This document shows positions 27,759 to 37,312 of a DNA stretch of 64,000 nt, in pieces. The notes under the pieces are model-generated. The model saw only the letters and a program-made list of their open reading frames with translations. It had not been told where the DNA came from and did not search any database. This DNA is from an uncultured Pseudomonadota bacterium (lineage in GTDB: Bacteria; Pseudomonadota; Gammaproteobacteria; Burkholderiales; Rhodocyclaceae). Positions within the stretch are counted from its first letter, which is position 1, and every line of letters starts with the position of its first letter. Position numbers and translations under genes: made by a program. The stretch is taken from assembly GCA_903951825.1 (NCBI GenBank), contig CAJBDJ010000004.1, positions 31,571 to 95,570 on the forward strand, in the 5' to 3' direction.

Positions 27759-28132
27759 GCAGGCGGCACTACCTCATGCTTTTTTGCCTTGGTTTGCTAC
27801 TTGGTCGCGACCTGAGCGCCGAGCCGTTGCGCCACGACCCCTTTGCCAGGCCGCTACTTGTCCCGCGCGGAGCGGGCGGGATGCCTGCAATGCCCGCCGG
27901 AGAAGGCGTTGAGGCCATGAACTGGGCGCCACAGATTAGTTTGTTGATGAGCGCCGGGCGCGACTCAATGGCGGTGGTCAATGGGACGGTCGTCCGCCTG
28001 GGCGAAGAAATTGATGGTTATCGCCTTGTCCGCGTTGCTCAGGGAGAGGCGGTCTTCATGAAAGATGGAAAACGTATGACGATACAATTGAAGCCTTCGG
28101 CGACGAGTAAACCAAGTAAAGAGAGCAAGTGA
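27755..28132 (+). CDS. PilP/MshK/GspC-like periplasmic link protein
   Basis: 125-aa exported protein: a signal peptide (LFCLGLLLGRDLSAEP) followed by the HDPFARP element typical of GspC/PilP homology regions and a small beta domain (SMAVVNGTVVRLGEEIDGYRLVRV). Such proteins connect the inner-membrane complex to the secretin. No good lipobox is seen (Phe precedes the only early Cys), unlike classical PilP lipoproteins. It overlaps both neighbours by 4 nt. Confidence 0.75.
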   Translation: MSRRHYLMLFCLGLLLGRDLSAEPLRHDPFARPLLVPRGAGGMPAMPAGEGVEAMNWAPQISLLMSAGRDSMAVVNGTVVRLGEEIDGYRLVRVAQGEAVFMKDGKRMTIQLKPSATSKPSKESK

Positions 28133-29511
28133 TGAGGAAGTTGCGAATCCGTGTTTTTTGCATTCTTTTGGGATGCTTCCCGGTTTTGACGGGACTCGCT
28201 GCCGATTTGAAAAAAGTCGAGCAAAAGGCCGAGCAAAAAGTCGAACGTGAGCGGTTTTCCTTGAGTTTTCGTGATGCGCCGATACAGGAGGTTTTCGATG
28301 TGCTCTCGCGCAAGGATCGCGTCAACATCATCCTCGGGCGCAATGTCAGCGGCAATGTTTCGGTCAACCTCTACGATGTGACGGTTCGTGATGCGATTTA
28401 CCGGGTAGCCGAAGCCGGCGGCTATACCGTTGAATATCGAGATGGCGACTACATTGTGGCCGATCGCAAGGAGGCCGGTGTTGAGAACCCTGGAGCTTTC
28501 GTCCAGTTACGCACTTTCAAGGTCAATTACAGCGATCCGCGTCAGGTTGCCGAAATTTTGACCAAACACATGTCACGCTTTGGCAAAGTGACCCCGTTGT
28601 TCCAGCGACGGATGGTCGTCATTGAAGACCTGCCCAGTTTTATAGAGCGCTCTGCCAAATTGCTCGAAGAGCTCGATCAACAGCCGCAACAGGTGCTGAT
28701 CGAGGCGCGCGTACTGGAGATTGTTCTCGATGATGGCGAGGTTTTCGGCGTCGATTGGAGCAAGGTCTTCGGCAGCAGGACACCGGGGGGCACGACCGGC
28801 AGTTTTGGCACCAACGGTTTGTCCCAGGGAAGCGCCGCCGCCGGCCCGAGGAGCAGCGGATTTTTCTTCAGTCTGGTCAACAGCAATCTCGATGTTTTTC
28901 TTGAGGCACAGGCCACGCGCAGCCGGGTTCGCACGATTTCCTCGCCGAAACTGCTGGCCATCGAGAATCAGGAGGCCAAAACGGTCATTGGCAACAGCAC
29001 CGGCTACAAGCTGACGACGACGATCAATCAGGTAACGACCGAAAGCATCCAGTTTCTCGAATCAGGCGTCATTCTCAGGGTGACACCATCGGTTGACCAA
29101 CAGGGTCGAATTCTGATCAAGGTGCATCCTGAAGTCAGTTCGGCAACCATCAATGCCGGCATTCCCAGCAAAAAGAGTACTGAGGTCACCACCGAGTTTT
29201 TGTGTGAGGACGGGCAGTCGGTTTTCATTGGCGGCTTGCTGAAAAGGAGCGGTCTGGCCGAATCGACTGGCATCCCCTGGCTTGGCACTTTGCCCGTCAT
29301 TGGCAAGCTGTTCTCGACCAGCACGGAAACCGTCAACAATGTTGAAACCGTCGTCATTATTACCCCGCGCCTTGTCCGCGATATTCGCGAACTGGGCGAA
29401 TACGGCGGCCAGAAGCGGGAGCAGATTGACCGCGCCAACGAATTGATCATCGATCAGGAGTTGCGCTTGGCACCCCGGCTAAGAGAAGAGGCACCGGACG
29501 CCTCGTTATGA
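28129..29511 (+). CDS. Short secretin (MshL/PilQ/GspD family)
   Basis: 460-aa outer-membrane channel subunit. After the signal peptide and a Lys/Glu-rich linker come an STN/N0-like domain (about 42-105: FSLSFRDAPIQEVFDVLSRK), an N1-type domain (TFKVNYSDPRQVAEIL) and the secretin domain (VLIEARVLEIVLDDGEVFGVDWSKV to VVIITPRLVRD). A Gly/Ser-rich stretch near 215-245 marks the gate region. It is shorter than GspD or PilQ and nearer to MshL. No S-domain or pilotin gene is evident. It is the last gene of the cluster; hemD follows after 61 nt. Confidence 0.9.
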   Translation: MMRKLRIRVFCILLGCFPVLTGLAADLKKVEQKAEQKVERERFSLSFRDAPIQEVFDVLSRKDRVNIILGRNVSGNVSVNLYDVTVRDAIYRVAEAGGYTVEYRDGDYIVADRKEAGVENPGAFVQLRTFKVNYSDPRQVAEILTKHMSRFGKVTPLFQRRMVVIEDLPSFIERSAKLLEELDQQPQQVLIEARVLEIVLDDGEVFGVDWSKVFGSRTPGGTTGSFGTNGLSQGSAAAGPRSSGFFFSLVNSNLDVFLEAQATRSRVRTISSPKLLAIENQEAKTVIGNSTGYKLTTTINQVTTESIQFLESGVILRVTPSVDQQGRILIKVHPEVSSATINAGIPSKKSTEVTTEFLCEDGQSVFIGGLLKRSGLAESTGIPWLGTLPVIGKLFSTSTETVNNVETVVIITPRLVRDIRELGEYGGQKREQIDRANELIIDQELRLAPRLREEAPDASL

Positions 29512-29572
29512 GCGCAGCTTTGGTGGCAAGCCCCTCCTCCCCCTTGATCGGCCACGTCATCGAAGATGGACA

Positions 29573-30361
29573 ATGACCTCGGACTGCGCACTGGCGGGCA
29601 AAACCATCGTCGTCACACGCCCCCTGGCACAAGCACGAGGATTGGCTGAGGCAATTGCGGCGGCGGGTGGGCAGGCGATGATTTTCCCCCTGCTCGAAAT
29701 TTCTGCCTCGAGCGATCCGCGCCCCTTGGCGCAGGTAATTGAACGCCTCGATACCTACGACCTGGCGATTTTCATCAGCCCCAATGCCGTCGCCTTCGCC
29801 CTGCCCGTCATTTTGGCGCACAGCCCCTGGCCATCGCGCCTCCAGCCGGCGGCGGTCGGCCAGGGAACCGTCAAGGCGCTGGCCGCGCACGGACTAACCG
29901 GCTGTCTCGCACCGCGCCAGCGTTTCGATTCCGAGGCCTTGTTGGCGTTGCCCGAACTGGCTTCGGTCGCCGGCAAAAGGATTGCCATTTTTCGCGGTGA
30001 GGGTGGGCGTGAATTGCTGGCCGATACGCTAATCAGTCGTGGTGCCTGCGTCGATTGTGTGGCCTGCTACCGACGTTCGGCGCCGGCCTCGGATGGAAGC
30101 CCGCTGCTTGCTGCCTGGCGTCGCGGTGAGATCGACGCGCTCACCCTCTCCAGCAGCGAAGGTTTGCGCCACTTGTGCGCCTTGCTCGACGATGAAGGGT
30201 GGCGTTTTTTGCAAGCGACGCCACTTTTCGTCACTCATGCGCGAATTGGCGAGAATGCGCTGAATGCAGGATTGAACAAGATTATTCTGAGCAGCCCTGA
30301 TGATGGCGGTATAGTCACCGCTTTGCTGGCGCATACATGGTCGCTGTCAGCGAAGCAATGA
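29573..30361 (+). CDS. hemD: Uroporphyrinogen-III synthase
   Basis: 262-aa enzyme that cyclises hydroxymethylbilane to uroporphyrinogen III. Visible: KTIVVTRPLAQARGLAEAI at the N-terminus, the hinge segment FISPNAVAFAL, and the second-domain pattern ALTLSSSEGLRHL and FVTHARIGENAL. HemD is poorly conserved but these elements and the length agree. It should directly follow hemC; here the 14.2-kb pilus cluster lies between them. No hemX or hemY follows. A GAAGATGGA stretch precedes the ATG. Confidence 0.88.
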   Translation: MTSDCALAGKTIVVTRPLAQARGLAEAIAAAGGQAMIFPLLEISASSDPRPLAQVIERLDTYDLAIFISPNAVAFALPVILAHSPWPSRLQPAAVGQGTVKALAAHGLTGCLAPRQRFDSEALLALPELASVAGKRIAIFRGEGGRELLADTLISRGACVDCVACYRRSAPASDGSPLLAAWRRGEIDALTLSSSEGLRHLCALLDDEGWRFLQATPLFVTHARIGENALNAGLNKIILSSPDDGGIVTALLAHTWSLSAKQ

Positions 30362-30377
30362 GGAAAACCGGAATTGC

Positions 30378-30396
30378 AAGGCGAGCACGCCTTTTT
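30378..30396 (+). terminator. Terminator after hemD
   Basis: Six-bp stem AAGGCG / CGCCTT with a 4-nt loop followed by TTT. It lies between hemD and the small downstream gene. Confidence 0.55.
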
Positions 30397-30423
30397 GAAT
30401 GACCACCAGAAGGGGATGGAAAA

Positions 30424-30663
30424 ATGTTGAATATCGATATGCGGAAAATTTACAACTTCTACCCTGTCGAACCGGCGCCCGATGCCGGCAATCTGCCGAC
30501 TGGCGGGGATATTTATTACGAGTGTCTCGACTGCCAGATGGTCGTCAATTCAGTGCCGCACATCAAGGCAGCCTGCGCCTGCGGAAACCTGAGCGGTGGC
30601 GCCGGCGATCTGGTCGTTAAAAACCCGCAGCGCGTGCGGGTTGTGCGTGGCAAATTGAAATAA
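30424..30663 (+). CDS. Small cysteine-motif protein, function unknown
   Basis: 79-aa protein with CLDC (about residues 34-37) and a second Cys group CACG about 15 residues later, possibly a metal-binding knuckle. It has a strong AAGGGG ribosome-binding site and no signal peptide. It ends 17 nt before the convergent hemF gene. I do not recognise a family with known function. Confidence 0.62.
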   Translation: MLNIDMRKIYNFYPVEPAPDAGNLPTGGDIYYECLDCQMVVNSVPHIKAACACGNLSGGAGDLVVKNPQRVRVVRGKLK

Positions 30664-30680
30664 ATCTCAGACCGGGTTTT

Positions 30681-31607
30681 TCATATCCAGTCTTGCGGCT
30701 TGAGAAAGACTTCATACAACTCGGCCTCCGGCGTGCCGGCTTGCGGAGTCCAGTCGTAACGCCATTTGACGATGGGCGGCAGAGACATCAGGATGGACTC
30801 GGTACGCCCGCCCGATTGCAGGCCGAACAGGGTGCCGCGATCCCAGACCAGATTGAATTCGACGTAACGGCCGCGCCGATAGGCCTGGAAATCACGTTCC
30901 CGCTCGCCGTAAGCACGGTTCCGACGCTTGGCGAGTACCGGCAGGTAAGCGGCGGTAAAGGCGTTGCCGACGGCTTGCGTGAGTTCGAAACAGCGTGTGA
31001 ATCCACCTTCGTTCAGATCGTCGAAAAAGATGCCGCCGACCCCACGCGGTTCGTTGCGATGCTTGAGGAAAAAGTACTCATCACACCATGTTTTGTATTT
31101 CGGATAGGTCTCGGCGCCGAACGGCGTCAGTGCCGCCTTGCAGGTTTGATGAAAATGGGCGACATCGTCGCGTTGGCCGTAATAAGGCGTCATGTCCATG
31201 CCGCCGCCGAACCAGAAAACATCGTCGGCGCCCGGCTGGCTGGCAACGAAGCAGCGAACGTTCATGTGCGCCGTCGGGCAGTAGGGGTTGCGCGGGTGCA
31301 GAACCAGCGAAACACCCATGGCCTCCCAGGCGCGACCGGCCAGGTGGGGGCGGACGGCGGTCGCCGAAGCGGGCAGCGAGGCACCCTTGACATGCGAAAA
31401 ATTGACGCCGCCGCGTTCGAAGAAGGCGCCTTCCTCAATCAAACGGGAAATGCCGCCACCGCCCTCCGGTCGCTGCCAGCTGTCGCTGCGGAAAGATTGC
31501 CCGTCGAAGGCCTCCAGTTCGTCAACGATACGGCTTTGCAAACCCCTGAACCAGGTTTGCAACGCTTGCCGGTCAACCCGGTCACCGTCGGCTTCAGGCA
31601 TTGTCAT
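30681..31607 (-). CDS. hemF: Oxygen-dependent coproporphyrinogen-III oxidase
   Basis: 308-aa enzyme that converts coproporphyrinogen III to protoporphyrinogen IX using O2. Family blocks are clear: [74 protein letters not shown] and [20 protein letters not shown] (conserved near-C-terminal block). The ATG at 31607 lies inside the 3' end of purD (14-nt overlap) and has AAGG upstream. The oxygen-dependent form indicates aerobic haem synthesis. It is the last gene of the purine/fis transcription direction. Confidence 0.96.
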   Translation of the reverse strand: MTMPEADGDRVDRQALQTWFRGLQSRIVDELEAFDGQSFRSDSWQRPEGGGGISRLIEEGAFFERGGVNFSHVKGASLPASATAVRPHLAGRAWEAMGVSLVLHPRNPYCPTAHMNVRCFVASQPGADDVFWFGGGMDMTPYYGQRDDVAHFHQTCKAALTPFGAETYPKYKTWCDEYFFLKHRNEPRGVGGIFFDDLNEGGFTRCFELTQAVGNAFTAAYLPVLAKRRNRAYGERERDFQAYRRGRYVEFNLVWDRGTLFGLQSGGRTESILMSLPPIVKWRYDWTPQAGTPEAELYEVFLKPQDWI

Positions 31608-32922
31608 TTGCGGCCTTGTCTTCGGCGCGTCGCAGGTGGGGCGGCGGTACGCCGAGGGCGCGATAGCCGATATCGGTGCGATATTGCATGCCGTCGAAAT
31701 GGATCCTGGCGGCCGCTTCGTAGGCTTGTTTCTGTGCCAGCCTGACATTTTCGCCGAGCGCTGTCACACACAAGACGCGGCCGCCGCTGGTGACGACCTG
31801 GTCGCCGGCGAGCGCGGTGCCGGCATGAAAAACATGAACGTCGTCGCTGAACGTGTTCCTGGCCGGTAGGCCGCTGATGACATCGCCGCGGCGCGGGGTT
31901 TCCGGGTAATTGGCCGCGGCGAGGACGACACCGAGGCCGACGCGGCGATCCCATTCGGCGTCGACGGTGTCCAGCGTGCCGTCAATTGCGTGCTCAAGCA
32001 GTTTGACCAGATCAGACTTCAGGCGCATCAGAATCGGCTGGGTTTCCGGGTCGCCCATGCGGCAGTTGAATTCCAGCGTTTTGACCGAGCCATCCTTGCT
32101 GATCATCAGGCCGGCGTAGAGAAAGCCGGTGTACGGGATGCCGTCGGCCGCCATGCCGCGCACGGTCGGCAGGATGATCTCGCGCATCGCCCGCGCATGA
32201 ACCTCCGGGGTGACCACCGGCGCCGGTGAATAGGCGCCCATGCCACCGGTGTTGGGGCCGGTATCAGCGTTGCCGATGCGTTTGTGATCCTGACTGGAAG
32301 CCAGCGCCAGAACATTTTTGCCGTCGACCATGACGATGAAACTGGCTTCCTCGCCTTCAAGGAATTCTTCGATGACGACTCGGGCGCCGGCATTGCCGAG
32401 CTTATTGCCGGACAGCATGTCGTCAATCGCGGCATGGGCTTCAGCCAGGCTCAGCGCGACGACGACGCCTTTGCCGGCAGCAAGGCCATCCGCCTTGATG
32501 ACGATCGGCGCACCGTGGCGTTCTATGTAGGCGTGCGCTGCGGCCGCCTCGGTGAACGTGGCAAATTCGGCCGTTGGGATCTGGTGGCGAGCCATGAAGC
32601 GCTTGGCAAAATCCTTCGAGGATTCGAGCTGCGCCGCTTCTTTCGTCGGCCCGAAAATCTTCAGGCCGCGGGCCCGGAAAACATTGACGACACCCGCCGC
32701 CAGCGGGGCTTCCGGGCCGACGACGGTGAGGTGAATCTTGTTCTCCTCGGCGAAATCGGCGAGCGCTTGCGGGTCGCTGAGGTCGACGTTTTCCAGTTCA
32801 TGTTCGCGCGCCGTGCCGGCATTGCCGGGGGCAACAAAAACCTTTTGCAGGCCGATAGTCCGTGCCAGATGCCAAGCCAGGGCGTGCTCACGGCCGCCGG
32901 AACCGATGACGAGTAATTTCAT
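31594..32922 (-). CDS. purD: Phosphoribosylamine-glycine ligase
   Basis: 442-aa ATP-grasp enzyme of purine synthesis joining glycine to phosphoribosylamine. [19 protein letters not shown] is the family N-terminus; ATP-grasp elements follow ([29 protein letters not shown] and [11 protein letters not shown]). AAGGA precedes the start. It lies downstream of purH after 123 nt and overlaps hemF, as in many betaproteobacteria. Confidence 0.97.
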   Translation of the reverse strand: MKLLVIGSGGREHALAWHLARTIGLQKVFVAPGNAGTAREHELENVDLSDPQALADFAEENKIHLTVVGPEAPLAAGVVNVFRARGLKIFGPTKEAAQLESSKDFAKRFMARHQIPTAEFATFTEAAAAHAYIERHGAPIVIKADGLAAGKGVVVALSLAEAHAAIDDMLSGNKLGNAGARVVIEEFLEGEEASFIVMVDGKNVLALASSQDHKRIGNADTGPNTGGMGAYSPAPVVTPEVHARAMREIILPTVRGMAADGIPYTGFLYAGLMISKDGSVKTLEFNCRMGDPETQPILMRLKSDLVKLLEHAIDGTLDTVDAEWDRRVGLGVVLAAANYPETPRRGDVISGLPARNTFSDDVHVFHAGTALAGDQVVTSGGRVLCVTALGENVRLAQKQAYEAAARIHFDGMQYRTDIGYRALGVPPPHLRRAEDKAANDNA

Positions 32923-33045
32923 TGCGGGTGATCCTTGTTAGCCAATATTTGCCCGATTGTCTTGCGTAACTACAACCATCGTTGTTGCCCTTATGTCGGT
33001 GTCCGAGGTCTGACGTTCAAGCTGCCGATCCGTTGTTGCGCTGGG

Positions 33046-34650
33046 TCAATGACGGAAGTGGCGGGTGCCCGTAAACACCATCGCCAGGCCGTGTTCGTCG
33101 GCGGCGGCGATGACTTCCTCGTCGCGCAGCGAACCGCCCGGTTGGATGACGGCGCTGGCACCAGCGGCAGCGAGGACATCGACCCCGTCGCGGAAGGGAA
33201 AGAAGGCATCCGAGGCGACCACCGAACCCTTGAGATTGAGGCCGGCGTGTTGCGCCTTGATGCTGGCAATTTTGGTTGAGTCGACGCGGCTCATCTGACC
33301 GGCACCGACACCGAGCGTCATGCCGTTGGCGCAGAAAACGATGGCGTTCGACTTGACGAATTTGGCGACGCGCTCGGCAAAGAGCAGGTCGGCGATTTGC
33401 TGGGGCGTCGGTTGGGTGCGGGTGACAACTTTCAGGTCTGCCGCTTGCGCCGTGAAATCGTCCGCCGTCTGAACCAGGAGGCCACCGCCAACCCGTTTGA
33501 ATTCGAGTGTGTTGAGGAGGCGTGAGATCGGCACGGCGAGAACGCGCAGGTTCTGCTTGGTGGCCAGCGCTGCGATCGCTTCGGCGGAGAACGAGGGGGC
33601 GATCAGCACTTCGACAAAATGCTTGCGCTCATTCATGGCATTGACGACATCGATGCCGACTTCGCCGTTGAAGGCGATGATGCCGCCGAAGGCCGATGTT
33701 GAGTCAGTCTTGAAGGCTTTTTCGTAAGCCGTGACCAGAGAATCGGCAATCGCCACGCCGCAAGGGTTGGCGTGTTTGACGATGACGCAGGCCGGGGTCG
33801 TGAAGGACTTGACGCATTCCCACGCGGCGTCGGAATCGGCAATGTTGTTGTAAGAGAGCTCCTTGCCCTGTAACTGGGTGTAGGCAGCGATGCTGCCGGC
33901 GAGCGGTGTGGTGTCGCGGTAGAAGGCGGCGCGCTGATGGGCGTTCTCACCGTAGCGAAGCATTTCGCTGCGGTCGAAAGCCAGTTGCAGTCGAGCCGGG
34001 AAAACGGCCGGCTGCGGTGCGGCAGCTTCCGGTGACGACAGTGATTCGAGAACGGCATCGTCGTCGAGCGCGGTCAGCCAGTTGGCGATCATGCTGTCGT
34101 AGCGAGCGGTATGGGTGAACGCCTTTTTGGCCAGGGCGAAGCGCGTCGCCAGTTGCAAAGCGCCGCCATGAGCCTGCATTTCGGCGAGCAGCGGCGCGTA
34201 ATCCTGAGGGTCGGTCACAATCGCGACGCCGGCGTAGTTTTTGGCCGCAGAACGAACCATCGCCGGGCCGCCGATATCGATGTTTTCGATGGCATCGGCG
34301 AGTGTCACACCGGCCTTGGCGATAGTGGCGGCGAAGGGGTAGAGGTTGACGCACACCAGGTCAATGGTCGCAATCTCGTGAGCAGCAATCGTTGCCAGAT
34401 GCTCAGGCAAATCGCGGCGAGCCAGAATGCCGCCATGCACTTTCGGATGCAGGGTCTTGACACGACCATCGAGCATTTCCGGGAAACCGGTGTGGTCGCC
34501 GATTTCGGTGACGGTCAATCCGGCTTCGCGCAGCATTTTTGCGGTGCCGCCGGTAGACAGCAAGCTGACTCCCTGAGCCGCCAGTCCTTGGGCAAATTCA
34601 AGGACGCCACGTTTGTCGGAGACGGAAATCAGTGCTTGTTTGATGGTCAT
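33046..34650 (-). CDS. purH: Bifunctional AICAR transformylase/IMP cyclohydrolase
   Basis: 534-aa enzyme performing the last two steps of IMP synthesis. The N-terminal MGS-fold cyclohydrolase has [15 protein letters not shown] and [13 protein letters not shown]; the transformylase half has [38 protein letters not shown] and [12 protein letters not shown]. It is in the dusB-fis-purH-purD order, 84 nt downstream of fis. Confidence 0.97.
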   Translation of the reverse strand: MTIKQALISVSDKRGVLEFAQGLAAQGVSLLSTGGTAKMLREAGLTVTEIGDHTGFPEMLDGRVKTLHPKVHGGILARRDLPEHLATIAAHEIATIDLVCVNLYPFAATIAKAGVTLADAIENIDIGGPAMVRSAAKNYAGVAIVTDPQDYAPLLAEMQAHGGALQLATRFALAKKAFTHTARYDSMIANWLTALDDDAVLESLSSPEAAAPQPAVFPARLQLAFDRSEMLRYGENAHQRAAFYRDTTPLAGSIAAYTQLQGKELSYNNIADSDAAWECVKSFTTPACVIVKHANPCGVAIADSLVTAYEKAFKTDSTSAFGGIIAFNGEVGIDVVNAMNERKHFVEVLIAPSFSAEAIAALATKQNLRVLAVPISRLLNTLEFKRVGGGLLVQTADDFTAQAADLKVVTRTQPTPQQIADLLFAERVAKFVKSNAIVFCANGMTLGVGAGQMSRVDSTKIASIKAQHAGLNLKGSVVASDAFFPFRDGVDVLAAAGASAVIQPGGSLRDEEVIAAADEHGLAMVFTGTRHFRH

Positions 34651-34733
34651 AATGAGGCGCTATGGGTGATGGTTTGTCAGAAGTTGGTGCGGGAAGGGAC
34701 AACGGCCATCCCGTCCCCGATGATGCTTGATCG

Positions 34734-34967
34734 CTACATCAATTGGTGTTCGGTGAGCTTTTTGCGCAGGGTGTTGCGATTGATGCCGAGCATCTCCGCC
34801 GCCACCGTCTGGTTGCGGCCGGCTTTGGCCAGCACCAGTTCAAGCATGGGCTTTTCGACGCTTTTCAAAACCATGTCATAGATTGCCCCCGGCTTTTCCC
34901 CATCCAGGTCGCGGAAATACTGCTCCAGTGCGCTGATCACGTACTGCCCCAAATCATGTTGGCTCAT
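34734..34967 (-). CDS. fis: DNA-binding protein Fis
   Basis: 77-aa nucleoid protein with the Fis helix-turn-helix at the C-terminus (NQTVAAEMLGINRNTLRKKL). It bends DNA and regulates rRNA, tRNA and recombination sites. The ATG overlaps the dusB stop by 4 nt, the conserved dusB-fis arrangement of proteobacteria. The N-terminus is shorter than in E. coli Fis (98 aa), as in other betaproteobacteria. Confidence 0.95.
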   Translation of the reverse strand: MSQHDLGQYVISALEQYFRDLDGEKPGAIYDMVLKSVEKPMLELVLAKAGRNQTVAAEMLGINRNTLRKKLTEHQLM

Positions 34968-35980
34968 GCTGCCAACGCCTCCTCTTGGTCATATTTTAAA
35001 GTGTCGTTGGCTTCTGCCTGTTGCTGGAAGAAGTCATTCACTGCCTGCATCTGTTGTTCGATACTTGGCAGAACGTTCATTTCCTTGCGGAAGGCCGCCG
35101 ACCCGACCAACCCCTTGGTGTACCAGGAGATGTGCTTGCGGGCGACCTTGAACCCCGTGACCGGGCCGTAGAAAGCGTAAAGGTCGGCGAGGTGGTCACG
35201 CAGAACGGCGTGAATTTCGCTGACTCTGGGCGGCGGCAGATGCTCGCCGGTCTGTAAAAAATGTTCGATTTCGCGAAACAACCAGGGGCGTCCCTGGGCG
35301 GCGCGGCCGATCATCAGGCCATCGGCGCCGGTGATGTCGAGAACGTGCCTGGCTTTTTCCGGCGTCGTGATGTCGCCGTTGGCAATCACCGGAATTTTGA
35401 TCAGCGTTTTGACGAGGGCGATGGTCTCGTATTCGGCCTCGCCGGTGTATTGCTGGCAGCGCGTCCGGCCATGAATGGCGACCGCGCGGATACCGGCTGA
35501 TTCAGCGATGCGGGCGATGGTCGGGGCATTTTTGTTGGCCAGGTTCCAGCCGGTGCGAAACTTCAGGGTGACCGGCGTATCGGGCACCGCGCGTACCACG
35601 GCATCGAGGATTTTGCCGACCAGCTCTTCGTTCTGCATCAGCGCCGAGCCGGCCATCACGTTGCAGATTTTCTTGGCTGGACAACCCATGTTGATATCGA
35701 TGATCTGGGCGCCGTGATCGACGTTGTGACGGGCGGCCTCGGCCATCATCGCCGGATCCGAACCGGCGATCTGCACGGACACGGGAGCCACTTCGCCCTC
35801 GTGATTGGCGCGGCGCAGGGTCTTGGTGCTGCCGTAAAGCAGCGAATTCGAGGTGACCATCTCCGAGACGGCGAGTCCGGCGCCCATTTTTTTGCATAAC
35901 TGACGGAAAGGCCGATCCGTGACGCCGGCCATGGGGGCGACGAAGAGATTGTTGCGAAGCTGAAAACCGGCAAATTCCAT
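34964..35980 (-). CDS. dusB: tRNA-dihydrouridine synthase B
   Basis: 338-aa FMN enzyme reducing uridines in the tRNA D-loop. Motifs: FVAPMAGVTDRPFR at the N-terminus, DINMGCPAKKI with the catalytic Cys, TLKFRTGW, AIHGRTRCQQY, VIANGDI and GADGLMIGRAAQGRPW. The ATG at 35980 matches the family length (E. coli 321 aa); the frame stays open upstream to a TTG at 36052. It precedes and overlaps fis. Confidence 0.95.
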   Translation of the reverse strand: MEFAGFQLRNNLFVAPMAGVTDRPFRQLCKKMGAGLAVSEMVTSNSLLYGSTKTLRRANHEGEVAPVSVQIAGSDPAMMAEAARHNVDHGAQIIDINMGCPAKKICNVMAGSALMQNEELVGKILDAVVRAVPDTPVTLKFRTGWNLANKNAPTIARIAESAGIRAVAIHGRTRCQQYTGEAEYETIALVKTLIKIPVIANGDITTPEKARHVLDITGADGLMIGRAAQGRPWLFREIEHFLQTGEHLPPPRVSEIHAVLRDHLADLYAFYGPVTGFKVARKHISWYTKGLVGSAAFRKEMNVLPSIEQQMQAVNDFFQQQAEANDTLKYDQEEALAA

Positions 35981-36127
35981 GGGGCAGGCGGGGGCGGGCA
36001 AAACGTCGGAAGGCACGGATTTTACCTGAGTCGGCGCCTGACAAATAGTCAAATTGCGAGCGTCGCGTCGATAGAATTGCCCGGCCAGCGTGTTTGTTTC
36101 TGGTGTGCTACTGATTTGCGTCGCCGA

Positions 36128-37312
36128 TTACGGCCACGCCCGCGCTCCCCAGATCATTCGCTTGGCGACGAAATGACGTGCCGGGGGGCAGAGGTCGAGC
36201 GCCAGCAAGCCGAGGCCGCGAGCCAGTTTGAGCGGGGCGAAATCGTTGGAGAAAGTGCGGACGATCTGGTCGGTAAAGAAGGCGCTGCCGTGACGGTCGA
36301 GGTAACGGCTGGCAGCGTAGTTGTCCAGACAACTGCGGTCAACGCCGTTTTTCAGCAGAAATTCGGCGAGTTGCCAGGCATCGCGAATGCCCAGGTTGAA
36401 GCCCTGCCCGGAAACCGGGTGGAGGGTTTGGGCGGCATTGCCGATCCACACTTCGCGCCCCTTGGTCAGCGTCTGGCGCAGACGCAGGGCCAGCGGGAAG
36501 CGGCTGCGCTTGCCGGGGTTGGCAAAGCGCAGGCGTTGGCCGAACTGGGTTTGCAGGGCGCTGATAAAAGCCGCGTCGGCGAGCGCCATGATCGCATCGG
36601 CCTTGGCCGGCGGCAGGGTGAAGACGATGGCGTATTGGTCGCCGAGCGGCAACAGAGCCAGCGGGCCGTCGGCGGTGAAGCGTTCCCAGGCGCGGTAGTG
36701 GTGAGCCGGGCGACGTGATCCATTGGTTTCCCCCGCTTGAAGGGGCGCAAGCGGCGTGACTTCGCAGACGACCGCGTGTTGATCGTAATCGCTGACTTTG
36801 ACTTCCGGCGTGTCGCCCGGGGTACCTTCGGCGTGTACCAGCAAGCGGGTCTGGATACGGCGCTCGACACCGGCCTGGCACAGGGTAAGCGTAATGTGCT
36901 GGTCACCCGGGGTGATGGCGAGAACTTCGCACTCCGGGAGCACAGCGTCGTCGCTCAGGCGGGCAGCCAGTTCGCTTGCCAGGTCGCGGTAGCGAACGAC
37001 GTAGCCGAGCGCCGGCAGCGCGTAATCGGCGGGTTCGATGAGGGTGCGGCCAAAGCCCCCTTGTTGGGCAATATGGATGCTTTCGATCGGCGTCGCGGCG
37101 CGCGTCGGCCAACTATTGATCTGCTCAAGCAACTGGCGGGCGCCGTGCGAGAGGGCGAGGGCGCGCGGGTCATCCTGGTGATCGGCTGGCGTTCGTCGGT
37201 CAATCAGCAGCGATCCCTGACCGCCGGCGGCGAGTGCCAGATGCAGCGTCATGCCGACCGGGCCGGCGCCAATGATCAGGATATCCGTCTGTTCGAGCGG
37301 CGCGTCAGTCAT
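36128..37312 (-). CDS. UbiH/UbiF/VisC-family FAD monooxygenase of ubiquinone biosynthesis
   Basis: 394-aa flavin hydroxylase. N-terminal FAD motif ILIIGAGPVGMTLHLALAAGG; the family block DDPRALALSHGARQLLEQ; the C-terminal FAD segment WIGNAAQTLHPVSGQGFNL, in which the usual GDAAH reads GNAAQ, as in some UbiH proteins. It hydroxylates the ubiquinone ring; which position is not certain from sequence. The start overlaps the pepP end by 8 nt, the pepP-ubiH order common in proteobacteria. Confidence 0.88.
   Translation of the reverse strand: MTDAPLEQTDILIIGAGPVGMTLHLALAAGGQGSLLIDRRTPADHQDDPRALALSHGARQLLEQINSWPTRAATPIESIHIAQQGGFGRTLIEPADYALPALGYVVRYRDLASELAARLSDDAVLPECEVLAITPGDQHITLTLCQAGVERRIQTRLLVHAEGTPGDTPEVKVSDYDQHAVVCEVTPLAPLQAGETNGSRRPAHHYRAWERFTADGPLALLPLGDQYAIVFTLPPAKADAIMALADAAFISALQTQFGQRLRFANPGKRSRFPLALRLRQTLTKGREVWIGNAAQTLHPVSGQGFNLGIRDAWQLAEFLLKNGVDRSCLDNYAASRYLDRHGSAFFTDQIVRTFSNDFAPLKLARGLGLLALDLCPPARHFVAKRMIWGARAWP

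Noticed and set aside
30693..31745. 350-codon rightward frame opposite hemF
   Set aside because: hemF motifs on the other strand are complete; this frame has no independent support.
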